64,000 nucleotides of DNA from JBNKHG01 sp050290225 (GCA_050290225.1 JBNKHG010000056.1:62001-126000), one strand, 5' to 3'; shown: positions 51,002-59,754, counted from the stretch's first letter. Made by a program: numbers and translations. The notes: generated by a model not told the origin, from the sequence alone.

Positions 51002-52594
51002 TTAGTGCTCGCGGGTGGCCCGGAAGTTCACCTCCGGGTAGCGCTCTTGACTCAGATTGAGATTCACCCGGGTGGGTGCCAGGTAGGTCAGGTGGCCACC
51101 GCCGTCCACGGCGAGGTTATCCGTGCACTTGCGTTTGAACTCCTCGAATTTTTTCGCATCGTCGCTATCTACCCAACGGGCGGTGGCGACATTGACCGGC
51201 TCGTAGATCGCCTCCACTTTGTACTCGTCCTTGAGGCGATAGGCCACCACCTCGAACTGCAGTACCCCTACGGCGCCGACAATGATGTCGTTATTTCTCT
51301 CGGGGAAAAACACTTGGGTGGAGCCCTCTTCCGACAACTGTTGCAACCCCTTTTGAAGCTGCTTGGTTTTAAGTGGATCCTTGAGGCGGATGCGTCGAAA
51401 CAGCTCCGGGGCAAAATTGGGAATACCGCTGAACTTCAGCTCCTCTCCCTCGGTAAAGGTGTCGCCAATCTGGATGGTGCCGTGGTTATGGAGGCCGATA
51501 ATATCGCCGGAAATCGCCTCCTCCACCGCGCTGCGGTCACCGGCCATAAAGGTCACGGCATCGGCAATTTTCACATCCTTGCCAATACGCACGTGGCGCA
51601 TTTTCATGCCCTGCCTGTAGATGCCGGAGCAGATCCGCATGAACGCGATACGGTCCCGGTGCTTGGGGTCCATATTGGCCTGGATTTTAAACACAAAGCC
51701 GGAAAACTTTTCCTCGTCGGCGGCGATATCCCGTTCTTTGGCGGCCCGCCCCCGGGGCTCGGGCGCCCACTCGACAAAGCCATCCAGCATTTCGCGCACG
51801 CCAAAGTTGCCCAGAGCCGTTCCGAAAAATACCGGCGTCATGCGCCCGGCCAGATACTCGTCCAGATCGAACTCATGGGTGGCGCCGCGTACCAGTTCGA
51901 TCTCCTCGCGAATATCCTCGGCATAGGCGCCCAGCAGTTCCGTGGCCTCATCGCTGTCGATACCCTTGATTTGAATATCGTCGGGAATGGTGTGCCCCAT
52001 CCCCTGTTGGTAGAGGTGTATGGTATCCGTATAGAGGTTGTAGACCCCCTTGAACTCCTTGCCCATCCCCAATGGCCAGTTGATCGGGGCAGCCGCGATT
52101 TTCAACACCTCCTCGATTTCATCCATGACCTCAATGGGATCGCGGATATCCCGGTCCATTTTATTGACAAACGACAGGATCGGGGTATCGCGCAGGCGGC
52201 AGACCTCCATCAGCTTGATGGTACGGTCTTCCACCCCCTTGGCCCCATCGATCACCATCAGTACCGAATCCACCGCCGTCAGGGTGCGGTAAGTGTCCTC
52301 GGAGAAGTCCTCGTGCCCAGGGGTATCCAGCAGGTTGACCGTGCGATCCTTATAGGGAAACTGCATCACCGATGAGGTGACGGAGATGCCCCGCTCCTGC
52401 TCCATGGTCATCCAGTCGGATTTGGCGTGCGGACCCTTTTTGCCCTTGACCGACCCGGCCACCTGCAAGGCGTTGCCGTACAGCAGCAGCTTTTCGGTGA
52501 TGGTGGTTTTACCGGCATCCGGGTGAGAGATGATAGCAAAAGTCCTTCGCTTATTGATTTCATTGAGAAAATTGCTATCACCCATACCACTCAT
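51002..52594 (-). CDS. prfC: Peptide chain release factor 3
   Basis: A 530-residue GTPase that recycles RF1/RF2. G1 is SHPDAGKTT, G3 is DTPGHEDF, and G4 is NKMDRD. The domain III end matches RF3 rather than EF-G. Two ATG codons (52594, 52585) compete; the second has AGGG at a better distance. Just upstream is a 9-bp direct repeat (TTTGTACTT at 52602 and 52614). Confidence 0.95.
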   Translation of the reverse strand: MSGMGDSNFLNEINKRRTFAIISHPDAGKTTITEKLLLYGNALQVAGSVKGKKGPHAKSDWMTMEQERGISVTSSVMQFPYKDRTVNLLDTPGHEDFSEDTYRTLTAVDSVLMVIDGAKGVEDRTIKLMEVCRLRDTPILSFVNKMDRDIRDPIEVMDEIEEVLKIAAAPINWPLGMGKEFKGVYNLYTDTIHLYQQGMGHTIPDDIQIKGIDSDEATELLGAYAEDIREEIELVRGATHEFDLDEYLAGRMTPVFFGTALGNFGVREMLDGFVEWAPEPRGRAAKERDIAADEEKFSGFVFKIQANMDPKHRDRIAFMRICSGIYRQGMKMRHVRIGKDVKIADAVTFMAGDRSAVEEAISGDIIGLHNHGTIQIGDTFTEGEELKFSGIPNFAPELFRRIRLKDPLKTKQLQKGLQQLSEEGSTQVFFPERNNDIIVGAVGVLQFEVVAYRLKDEYKVEAIYEPVNVATARWVDSDDAKKFEEFKRKCTDNLAVDGGGHLTYLAPTRVNLNLSQERYPEVNFRATREH

Positions 52595-52704
52595 ACCCTA
52601 GTTTGTACTTAAATTTGTACTTGTTCGTTACATTACCCTTTCGGGGCGAGAAAACGCCTATGTTATCAATAGAAAGCTTTACCAATAAACAACCGCGCTA
52701 TAAA

Positions 52705-53619
52705 TTACTGCTCCAGAACGCTTTCCAGCTCGTTCAATTGCTGCTGATAAGTCTCTGGATTGTCGTTCTTGAATTTCTCCAAGTTCAGAAGCTTCCATTT
52801 CACCGATGGAAAGCGCTGATAGTCGTAAATCGACCAGTCTGGCGTGAGGCGATTTAGGCTCAACAAGAAAGCCTTATCTTCTTCGCTCAAGCTGGCTTTT
52901 ACCGTTTCGATAAGCTGAAGCCGTGTGGCCTCATAATCATCGTAACTAAACTCGACCTCGCTCATGCCCTGAAACTGATTTTCAAAAGCCGTGCGCTGAT
53001 CCAGTAAATGTGGATCAAGCATTTCATGGGTCGGGCGATTACTACTCACCAGCCCTAGAATAAATCCTTGCTTGATCTCGTCCGTAAAGCCTTCGTTTTC
53101 CAGCTCTTCATTTTCAAAAAACAGCTTTACATCAAATAAATCTCTTGGGTGCTGTCTATCTAAAGCAGCACATAATTTGCCGCCATATAGCTGCGCCAAC
53201 GGCACCAGCGGCATGGCGCAAAAGGCATCGAACTGCTCTTGGGCTGCCTCACAAAGGGGCGCTTTGTTGGGCTCGCCCAGCAAGCCCCGCCCGACCATGT
53301 TCACTTCTATCTTAATCAGCACTCCATGCTCATCAAGTTGTAGCTTACAAACCTTATCTTTGTGCTGAACCCGTATCGATGGGCGCAACGCTTCGATACG
53401 TTCCTTAATGCGGATCAGCGCCGCATTAATGCCTTCCAGCGTTTCTTTCCGCTCAGCTATCTCGACATAGGTTAAGTCGATGTCCACCGATAGCCTTGGC
53501 ATATCCCGCACAAAGAGATTAATTGCCGTACCGCCATGCATGGCAAAGCATGCTTCTTTGGCGACTTCGGGCAACACATCCAAAAGAAGCCCAACCTGCT
53601 TTTTATAGGCTTCATTCAT
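52705..53619 (-). CDS. abiEii: AbiEii/MenA-type nucleotidyltransferase toxin
   Basis: A 304-residue toxin of the type IV AbiE toxin-antitoxin system. The nucleotidyltransferase motif is GGT at residues 29-31 with the catalytic DxD at Asp46 and Asp48 (SVDIDLTY). Lys lies in RDLFDVKLFF. Relatives add nucleotides to tRNA 3' ends and block translation, giving phage abortive infection. It overlaps the antitoxin gene by 8 bp. The region has lower GC than the flanking prfC and MATE genes. Confidence 0.9.
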   Translation of the reverse strand: MNEAYKKQVGLLLDVLPEVAKEACFAMHGGTAINLFVRDMPRLSVDIDLTYVEIAERKETLEGINAALIRIKERIEALRPSIRVQHKDKVCKLQLDEHGVLIKIEVNMVGRGLLGEPNKAPLCEAAQEQFDAFCAMPLVPLAQLYGGKLCAALDRQHPRDLFDVKLFFENEELENEGFTDEIKQGFILGLVSSNRPTHEMLDPHLLDQRTAFENQFQGMSEVEFSYDDYEATRLQLIETVKASLSEEDKAFLLSLNRLTPDWSIYDYQRFPSVKWKLLNLEKFKNDNPETYQQQLNELESVLEQ

Positions 53620-54385
53620 GAACAGCCTCCAGCTCCTTTGGGACGGTTATCTGGTACTTCGAAACATAAACACCGTCATTCACGATGGATCGCTTGCCTG
53701 AACCCAGATCAACCTTATCTAGGTTGATATAGCTAAGCCATTCATGGCCTGCTTTATCTGCCAAGTACAAAAACAGTCGTTTCACCTTCACGGACGTACA
53801 GCCCTCCAGCAATTTTTGAACGCTGGCTGGCCTTAGATTGTTTAGCCCTTCCATCAACTCAAACACTTCCAAAAGTGGTTGAGACTTAGGAGCCAAATAA
53901 AGGCACTCCATGACCGCTCGTGCGGGGCTAGATACTTTTACCTTAAAGCCCTTATGTTCTATTTCTACCAAGCCAAGTTCAGGCGGCAAAAACGAGGTGA
54001 GCTTACAGTCCACACTGACCCCCCAATCCCGCTTTTTAAACCACAGTGGCAAACCGTCATCCTTGCCACCAAAGAGCTGGACTGATTTAGTCGCCAGCTC
54101 CAGATAGTGCGCTTTGCCCTGCATGGATAGCGCGGTTTTGGCGGCTGGGTGGACAGATAGACCTAACTGGCTTTGTAAGGCATAGATGCCACCTAGATAA
54201 TCCACCTGATCGCTATGGCGTATCAGAGCCCCTGTACCGATAGAATCAAACCACTGACTTCGCTTATAACGCTTCTGTAAATCAAGGCTGTAACCTTGAT
54301 CAGCAAGCCATGCCGAAGAAAGCACGACGCCCAATGGCTGAGTGCTGAGCAAATGGTTTAATTTTGACTCGTTTTCGGTACTCAT
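53612..54385 (-). CDS. abiEi: AbiEi-type antitoxin/repressor
   Basis: A 257-residue cognate antitoxin. AbiEi proteins have an N-terminal winged helix for DNA binding and a C-terminal antitoxin domain; here the N-terminus has LSSAWLADQGYSLDLQKRYKRSQWFDSIG. PARAVMECLYLAPKSQ is typical of the family middle. It is translated first and overlaps the toxin gene. Its start codon lies inside a 15-bp palindrome, and a second one lies upstream, so it probably autorepresses. Confidence 0.88.
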   Translation of the reverse strand: MSTENESKLNHLLSTQPLGVVLSSAWLADQGYSLDLQKRYKRSQWFDSIGTGALIRHSDQVDYLGGIYALQSQLGLSVHPAAKTALSMQGKAHYLELATKSVQLFGGKDDGLPLWFKKRDWGVSVDCKLTSFLPPELGLVEIEHKGFKVKVSSPARAVMECLYLAPKSQPLLEVFELMEGLNNLRPASVQKLLEGCTSVKVKRLFLYLADKAGHEWLSYINLDKVDLGSGKRSIVNDGVYVSKYQITVPKELEAVHE

Positions 54386-54391
54386 AGTACC
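54377..54391. promoter_or_regulatory. AbiE operator 1, centred on the antitoxin start codon
   Basis: GGTACTCATAGTACC: perfect 6-bp arms GGTACT/AGTACC with the antitoxin ATG (complement of CAT) as the 3-bp centre. Bound repressor or RNA folding would cover the start site. Confidence 0.8.
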
Positions 54392-54448
54392 AATCTAACC
54401 TATTTTTTAAACCACATCAATCAAAAGGTTTATATTTTTGTTTATTTG

Positions 54449-54463
54449 GGTACTTTAAGTACC
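54449..54463. promoter_or_regulatory. AbiE operator 2
   Basis: GGTACTTTAAGTACC: 7-bp perfect arms around a single T, sharing GGTACT/AGTACC with operator 1. The centres are 72 bp apart. It lies in the AT-rich promoter of the antitoxin-toxin operon. Confidence 0.8.
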
Positions 54464-54542
54464 GAAATAAAGGATATTTTAAACCAAGATCGGCTTTGTC
54501 GCCTCATAAGTCGCCATAGAGACTAAGGGGATCCATGGCAAT

Positions 54543-54626
54543 TTTTGGGGCTCAGTTTTGGCGAGATAGGGAGACAAGACAAGCGAAGTATGAGCGCTAA
54601 AGGCCGAAGGCCACTGAGCCCCAAAA
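54543..54626. other. Large inverted repeat between AbiE and the ArdA remnant
   Basis: TTTTGGGGCTCAGT (54543-54556) and ACTGAGCCCCAAAA (54613-54626) are perfect 14-bp inverse copies enclosing 56 bp. A separate small hairpin follows at about 54632-54653 (CTGC CGAA GCAG core). They may be an element end, a recombination site or a structured RNA. I could not match integron attC core sites. Confidence 0.6.
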
Positions 54627-54668
54627 GTTCGGAAGGTTAAGCCCCTGCCGAAGCAGAGGCTATTCCAG

Positions 54669-54818
54669 TTAGTGATTCCAAAATATATGTACTTCGCGAT
54701 ATCCCGTCTCAATGGTGAATATGTCACCGCCAAGCTCCAGATCACGCCCCATCTTTTCGTAGTCAATATAAAACGCGGGTCTAAGGTAGTTTTCCACAAA
54801 CACGTTGATAGAGGTCAT
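54669..54818 (-). pseudogene. Remnant of an antirestriction protein ArdA gene (C-terminal part)
   Basis: A 49-codon frame ends with IDYEKMGRDLELGGDIFTIE, then TGYREVHIFWNH, which matches the C-terminal end of ArdA-type antirestriction proteins. Intact ArdA is about 160-180 residues, so most of the N-terminal half is missing. The break lies within 25 bp of the MATE stop codon. ArdA is carried by conjugative and integrative elements. Identification is by pattern, without alignment. Confidence 0.6.
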
Positions 54819-54840
54819 TGGGCTGCAGTCGCCGTAAAGA

Positions 54841-56205
54841 CTACCCAATCGCAGCCTCCAACTGACCCAGCGCCTTCAAACGATAACGCAACCAGCCGTA
54901 GGCAATAATACCCAGCAACACATTAGCCGCCGATGTGGCCACAAACAGACCGGTCAACCCCCACAGCGATTGCCCCAGCCAGGCGAGTGGCAGGTAGAGT
55001 CCCAACACCCGCAGAAAAGAGATCGCCATGGCGGGGTGCGGCAACCCCAATCCGTTAAAGGCGGCGTTGATGGACATGACCAGGCCGTAGGCGCCATAAC
55101 TGATGGGCACTATCAGCATGTAACGGACAGCGATAGGCAGGACTTCAGGTGAGTCGCTGAACAGTCGCGCCAATGGTTCGCCAAGCCCCCACAACAAAAC
55201 TGCCAGACACAAGCCCATTCCCAGACAGAAGCGGGTGATCACACGCCGCAATTCCTGCAGCCGATCAAACTGGCCAGCCCCCAGATTCTGGCCGCAGAAA
55301 GGACCCACCACGCCGGACAGGGCATAAAAGACGATCAACGCCAGCGGTTCGATGCGAACCGCCACCCCCAGCCCCGCCACGGCGGCAGTGCCGTGTTGCG
55401 CCACCAGAGCCACCACGATACCGCTGGACAACGGAATAATCACATTGGTGAACATGGCAGGGATGCCCACATGCACAATTCGCAGCCAGGACCTCTTTAC
55501 CGACAACCAACCCGCCAGGGGATTGACCAGCATCTTCAAACGTCCCTGCAACACGTAAAAGGCCACCACCAGCGAGAAGGCGCGGGTGACCAGGGTCGCC
55601 AGGGCCGCCCCCTGCAATTCCATCCGCGGGAATCCCCAAAGGCCAAAAATCATCAGCGGATCCAACAACAGGTTGAGAATGGCCGCGCCCCCCATCAGGT
55701 ATCCCTGGACCTGGCTCATACCCATGGCCCTCAGTGCCGCCAGTGAAACCTGTGGCACCATCAACAACGGGGCACTGAAATACCAGATGCCCATATAGTC
55801 GCGCACCAGGGGCAGCAACTCCGGTGTTGCCCCCAACAAGCTGAACAGGGGTTCGATGGTGAACCAGCCGAGCGCGCTGACAGCAACGGATATCAGCGCA
55901 GTCAGGCTGATGGCATCGGTGGCCAGGCGCCTTGCCTCCCCCTGACCACCACTGCCGATAGCCCGGGATACAGCCGAGGAGGTGCCTGCACCCAGACCGA
56001 TGGCGATACTGGTCAATACCATTACCACGGGAAAGGTAAAACTCATCGCCGCGAGTTGATCATCACCCAACTGCGCCACAAAAAAAGTGTCCACAGCATT
56101 GAAGGACATAGTCGCCAACAGCCCCCACACCATTGGCACGGCCATGGTGCGTAAATGCTTTGATACAGAACCTTCTGTCAGGGTTGCTTGCAGGGCGTCA
56201 GCCAT
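54841..56205 (-). CDS. MATE family multidrug/metabolite efflux protein
   Basis: A 454-residue twelve-helix exporter. Features include VWGLLATMSFNAVDTFFVAQLGDDQLAAMSFTFP in the first helices, IGLGAGTSSAVSRAIGSG, and the second half beginning near IPAMFTNVIIPLSSGIVVALVAQ. The family couples export to sodium or proton entry. Substrate unknown. The gene is intact, so the neighbouring island junction did not disrupt it. Confidence 0.92.
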   Translation of the reverse strand: MADALQATLTEGSVSKHLRTMAVPMVWGLLATMSFNAVDTFFVAQLGDDQLAAMSFTFPVVMVLTSIAIGLGAGTSSAVSRAIGSGGQGEARRLATDAISLTALISVAVSALGWFTIEPLFSLLGATPELLPLVRDYMGIWYFSAPLLMVPQVSLAALRAMGMSQVQGYLMGGAAILNLLLDPLMIFGLWGFPRMELQGAALATLVTRAFSLVVAFYVLQGRLKMLVNPLAGWLSVKRSWLRIVHVGIPAMFTNVIIPLSSGIVVALVAQHGTAAVAGLGVAVRIEPLALIVFYALSGVVGPFCGQNLGAGQFDRLQELRRVITRFCLGMGLCLAVLLWGLGEPLARLFSDSPEVLPIAVRYMLIVPISYGAYGLVMSINAAFNGLGLPHPAMAISFLRVLGLYLPLAWLGQSLWGLTGLFVATSAANVLLGIIAYGWLRYRLKALGQLEAAIG

Positions 56206-56592
56206 GGGGACCAGTCATATCCTGTGAAAAATGCGGCCGCAGAGTATACCACTGATACTGCGCCCTGTTTGGAAACGCCTGAATACGAAAATCAACCGCG
56301 CAACTGCGTGGGGCTGATCATCCACGCTGTGGTTAAGATGGCAAACGCCCTGCGGGAACAATAACAGCCGGCCGAACACCGTGAAGACAAATAGCGGGGC
56401 GTGCAGTTGATGGCGGATGCCAGCATTGCCAGTACGCACTTGTCAGTCGATTGCCTCGAAGGGAAACAGTGCTGCAGGAACACGACGGCAATGCCTCGGG
56501 ACCGTTTGGACCTGGGCATGCACCTGAAACGCAAATTACAGTAACGGCCGGTCAGGCACTAGCGGAGGCTCATTCCAGGGAATTCACCGAAT
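56206..56592. other. 387-bp region without a supported gene
   Basis: On the - strand a 74-codon frame (GRLLLFPQGVCHLNHSVDDQ, then an Arg-rich tail) faintly recalls the end of a 2-oxoglutarate-type dioxygenase, but it has no start signal or full domain. I treat it as unassigned, possibly a decayed gene. No repeat or RNA feature was seen. Confidence 0.4.
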
Positions 56593-57081
56593 TCAGAGAG
56601 CGAGAACTTTTGACATTATCAAGGCATCCTCGCGCCCCGACGCGCTGGGGTAATAGTTGGGCCGGCAACCCACCTCGACAAAATCCAAACCGTTGTAAAA
56701 TTCGATCGCCTTGTGGTTCGAAACCCGCACTTCGAGAAAGAGGTTCTCAGCCACGAATGATGCCCGTTCAATCATCGCTTCCAGCAGGGAACGGGCAATG
56801 CCCTGGCGCTGACAGTCGGGATTCACGGCAATATTTAATAGCTCGGCATCACCGGCAACGCGGGAAATAATGGCGTAACCCAACACCCGGTTATTATCGA
56901 CGGCCACCCTGCAGTCATCCTGTTGTTGCAAGCGAACTTCGAATGACGCGCGTCGCCAGGGATGGGAGTGGGCCAGGGTTTCAATGGCGATTACTTGCTC
57001 AAGATCCCTCTCTTCCATCGGCCGCAGCTGCAGCGCACGCCCGGTGACAGTGAAAACGGCGACAGGTGTAGAGCGCTCCAT
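56593..57081 (-). CDS. rimI: Ribosomal protein bS18 alanine N-acetyltransferase
   Basis: A 162-residue GNAT acetyltransferase. RPMEERDLEQVIAIETLAHSHPW is the RimI-type N-terminus. AELLNIAVNPDCQRQGIARSLLEAMI binds acetyl-CoA, and LEVRVSNHKAIEFYNGLDFVEVGCRPNYY closes the fold. AAGGTGG lies eight bases before the ATG at 57081. It follows the preceding gene by 19 bp, an arrangement often seen for rimI in pseudomonads. Confidence 0.9.
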   Translation of the reverse strand: MERSTPVAVFTVTGRALQLRPMEERDLEQVIAIETLAHSHPWRRASFEVRLQQQDDCRVAVDNNRVLGYAIISRVAGDAELLNIAVNPDCQRQGIARSLLEAMIERASFVAENLFLEVRVSNHKAIEFYNGLDFVEVGCRPNYYPSASGREDALIMSKVLAL

Positions 57082-57100
57082 AATCACAACCACCTTGAAA

Positions 57101-57901
57101 TCAGCCGGCGTTAATCCGCAGAGGCTGAATCGCTCGCCAGGTCGCGGCCTTAAGGCCGGGATCTTGCAACATCGCGGTCAGGCTGTGGCTCACTACCGCC
57201 GTTGTCGCCAATTCTTTTAACGCGACTGGATGCCCCACGAGAGACTCTATCCAATCATTGGGATAATCATCACGGGCCGGCAATATATAGCGCGCCGCCT
57301 CCGCCCCCATAAGCAACAGGTGTTTTGCCGGGTTCAATAACAAGTGAGCATCCAGGTAGGCGTGAAGCATTTCCCGTGCTTCCGCCTCGCCTTGCTCCTC
57401 GGTGGCGTTTTCCAGCAGCGGCCAACGAACCACTTCCGCCTTGGGTAGTGCCTGGGAGTTGTACCCGAGGGCACGCGTGATATTGGCCAGCAAGCGTTCG
57501 GTTGGCAGCGCCAACTGCGCCTGACGCGAATCGATTACCATCAAATCATCGCTGATCCGCCACACGGTAAGGGCGAAACGGGGAACAGGCACCGGTATTG
57601 ATGCGGCCTGCACCTCGGTTTGCGTATCCGCAACCCGGGTCTCAGCCTGTTTGGCAACCTGGGGTTTGGGGCCTATATTCAGCTCGCTTAAGACATCCAC
57701 TGCCGATGCCCGCACGGGCGCGCCGGTTCTGACCTCCGGCAACGCGACATCCGGCGTGGAGTCACCCTCATTCAGCGCAGACGCCGGCAGAAAGGGTAAT
57801 TCGCACAGGACCGAAGCGGGCGCAGCGGGCAAAATCCAGCGCGGCATATAACCGTCAATGCCCATCGCCGACAAATAGGCTTGTCGCTGGATTTCGTTCA
57901 C
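57101..57901 (-). CDS. Hypothetical protein upstream of rimI
   Basis: A 266-residue protein starting with GTG. The N-terminal half is a Pro/Ala-rich variable region. The C-terminal half (LTVWRISDDLMVIDSRQAQ, then LNPAKHLLLMGAEAARYIL) resembles the conserved product encoded next to rimI in pseudomonads and relatives, which has a uracil-DNA-glycosylase-like look in places. Function not established. Confidence 0.75.
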   Translation of the reverse strand: MNEIQRQAYLSAMGIDGYMPRWILPAAPASVLCELPFLPASALNEGDSTPDVALPEVRTGAPVRASAVDVLSELNIGPKPQVAKQAETRVADTQTEVQAASIPVPVPRFALTVWRISDDLMVIDSRQAQLALPTERLLANITRALGYNSQALPKAEVVRWPLLENATEEQGEAEAREMLHAYLDAHLLLNPAKHLLLMGAEAARYILPARDDYPNDWIESLVGHPVALKELATTAVVSHSLTAMLQDPGLKAATWRAIQPLRINAG

Positions 57902-57959
57902 TGTAATGCCTTTTGTTAATACCTATTGTTGGATTTGTTAGATCCGCTGACTACTGAAC

Positions 57960-58002
57960 CCGCAGCATGCGGTTCAGCTGACGCCTAAACCGCATGCTGC
58001 GG
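57960..58002. terminator. 15-bp perfect stem-loop at the leuA 3' end
   Basis: CCGCAGCATGCGGTT pairs with AACCGCATGCTGCGG around a 13-base loop. The right arm encodes the last residues of LeuA and the loop contains its stop codon (57985-57987). No T-run follows on the - strand, so it may act as a transcript-stabilising or rho-assisted end. Confidence 0.75.
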
Positions 58003-59523
58003 ATGTGCGCGTGCCCCCGATTCTAACAGATTCAACGCGTGCAGATAGGCCTTTGCCGAGGCGGCCACCACATCGGTGTCAGCCCCCACACCATTGACGA
58101 TACTGCCGGCACGCTCGAGACGGACGGTAACATCGCCCTGGGCCTCGGTACCCTGGGTGATGGCATTGACCGAATACAGTTTTAACTCCGCGCCGCTCCC
58201 GACAACACTTTCGATGGCTTTAAACACCGCATCCACGGGGCCACTGCCCTCTGATGCCACCATCTTGTCCTCGCCGTTGACTTTAATCGTCAGCTTGGCC
58301 TGGGGCGGCTGACCCGTTTTGCAGGTAACCTCCATGGTTTCGAAGCTGTAAGTTTCCCGCTCTTCGTGACTGGCGCCACTGACCAGAGCCTGCAGGTCCT
58401 CGTCGAAGATTTCGTGCTTTTTATCGGCCAATTCTTTAAAACGCTGGAATATCACTCCAAATTCACCGGCGGGATCCACATCGATGCCCAAATCCTCCAG
58501 CCGCGCCTTCACCGCAGCCCGTCCTGAATGCTTACCCAGAACCAGCTTATTGGTGTGCCAGCCCACGTCTTCGGCCTTCATGATTTCATACGTTTCGCGG
58601 TGCTTGAGCACGCCGTCCTGGTGAATCCCGGACTCATGGGCAAAAGCATTGGCACCGACAATAGCCTTATTGGGCTGCACCGGAAAACCGGTGATGGTAG
58701 ACACCAGGCGCGAGGTGGGCACGATATGCTCTGTCGCAATGCGGGTCTCCACCGGGAAGACGTCGTGGCGGGTGCGAACGGCCATGACGATTTCCTCCAG
58801 GGAGGCATTGCCTGCACGCTCACCAAGTCCATTAATAGTGCACTCCACCTGGCGCACACCGTTCATGACCGCAGACAGGGAATTGGCCACCGCCAGGCCC
58901 AGATCGTTGTGGCAGTGGGTGGAGAAGATCGCCTTGTCGGCGTTGGGCACATTTTCGATCACGCGCTTGAACATCGCGCCGTATTCCTCCGGCTCGCCGT
59001 AGCCGACGGTATCGGGAATATTGATGGTACCCGCACCGGCATTGATTACCGCCTCGATAATCCGATACATAAATTCAGGTTCCGAGCGACTACCATCTTC
59101 AAGTGAAAACTCTACATCGTCGGTATAGTTGCGCGCGTGTTTGACGGCGTTGACGGCCTGCTCCAACACCTGCTCCGGCTCCATCTGCAGCTTGTATTTC
59201 ATATGGATGGGCGACGTCGCGATAAAGGTATGGATACGACCTGAATTGGCATTTTTCAGCGCCTCAGCAGCACGGATAATATCCGGGCCGACGGCTCGAG
59301 CCAGGCTGCATACCGTAGAATCCTTAACCGTCTCGGCCACGGCTTTAACGGCTTCGAAGTCACCGGGGCTGGCTATGGCGAACCCGGCCTCGATCACATC
59401 GACACGCATTTTTTCCAGCATCTTGGCGATACGGATTTTTTCCTCCTTGGTCATGGAGGCTCCCGGGCTTTGCTCCCCATCGCGCAGGGTGGTATCAAAG
59501 ATGACTAATTTATCTTTGCTCAT
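57985..59523 (-). CDS. leuA: 2-isopropylmalate synthase
   Basis: A 512-residue enzyme for the first committed step of leucine synthesis. IFDTTLRDGEQSPGASM, then EAGFAIASPGDFEAVKAV, define the TIM-barrel start. STHCHNDLGLAVANSLSAVMNG and the metal-binding HESGIHQDG follow. The C-terminal LeuA regulatory domain (about residues 385-500) is present, so leucine feedback is expected. Upstream lie a leucine-rich leader peptide and a sigma-70 promoter. No leuBCD is in the window. Confidence 0.96.
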   Translation of the reverse strand: MSKDKLVIFDTTLRDGEQSPGASMTKEEKIRIAKMLEKMRVDVIEAGFAIASPGDFEAVKAVAETVKDSTVCSLARAVGPDIIRAAEALKNANSGRIHTFIATSPIHMKYKLQMEPEQVLEQAVNAVKHARNYTDDVEFSLEDGSRSEPEFMYRIIEAVINAGAGTINIPDTVGYGEPEEYGAMFKRVIENVPNADKAIFSTHCHNDLGLAVANSLSAVMNGVRQVECTINGLGERAGNASLEEIVMAVRTRHDVFPVETRIATEHIVPTSRLVSTITGFPVQPNKAIVGANAFAHESGIHQDGVLKHRETYEIMKAEDVGWHTNKLVLGKHSGRAAVKARLEDLGIDVDPAGEFGVIFQRFKELADKKHEIFDEDLQALVSGASHEERETYSFETMEVTCKTGQPPQAKLTIKVNGEDKMVASEGSGPVDAVFKAIESVVGSGAELKLYSVNAITQGTEAQGDVTVRLERAGSIVNGVGADTDVVAASAKAYLHALNLLESGARAHPQHAV

Positions 59524-59634
59524 TGTCTGAAGCTCCTGTGTAGACCGATGCCGGACTATAACTCTGGCTTAGGCTCGATCCGCGTTCCGGTAATTGTAAG
59601 TAATAAAAATAGAGGGTACTGGGGGGAAGAATAA

Positions 59635-59754
59635 TTAGCCGCACTGCGGCAGTCGCAGCCCCGGTAAAGATAGGAGAAGCAGCGAGGCACGCAGCAGCCC
59701 GGAGCCGGTGGGAAGGCTCGCTGAAAAGGGGCGTTGAGCAAGAGGGTTACTCAT
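59635..59754 (-). CDS. leuL: leuA leader peptide (attenuation)
   Basis: A 39-codon frame starting MSNPLAQRPFSASLPTGSG. Eleven of 39 residues are Leu. Codons 25-28 are four Leu in a row, using CTG, CTT, CTC and CTA, with a TTA at codon 30. It lies 111 bp upstream of leuA and behind a sigma-70 promoter. Two mutually exclusive hairpins can form at its 3' end: CTGCG/CGCAG (59644-59658) and GCCGC/GCGGC (59638-59650), the latter followed by UAAUUAUUCUU. Ribosome stalling at scarce leucyl-tRNA would choose between them. The ribosome binding site is weak. Confidence 0.85.
   Translation of the reverse strand: MSNPLAQRPFSASLPTGSGLLRASLLLLSLPGLRLPQCG

Noticed and set aside
50879..52375. A 498-codon open frame on the + strand through prfC
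   Set aside because: It is antisense to a clear prfC gene over nearly its whole length and shows no domain. A shadow of GC-rich codon structure.
52602..52622. TTTGTACTT direct repeat as another tandem array
   Set aside because: Only two 9-bp copies, upstream of a start codon rather than at a gene end. Too short to count with the 3'-end arrays.
54543..54656. Integron attC site or gene cassette boundary
   Set aside because: The inverted repeat and hairpin suggested it, but the simple GTTRRRY/RYYYAAC core sites are not placed as required and no integrase is near.
56215..56439. A gene for a 74-residue dioxygenase-like protein
   Set aside because: Only a faint resemblance in one stretch, no start signal and no full domain. 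Left as unassigned sequence.
56573..56597. TGAATTC repeated twice at the rimI stop codon as a sixth 3'-end array
   Set aside because: Two 9-bp units with only seven matching bases. Suggestive because the second TGA is in frame, but too weak to list with the five clear arrays.
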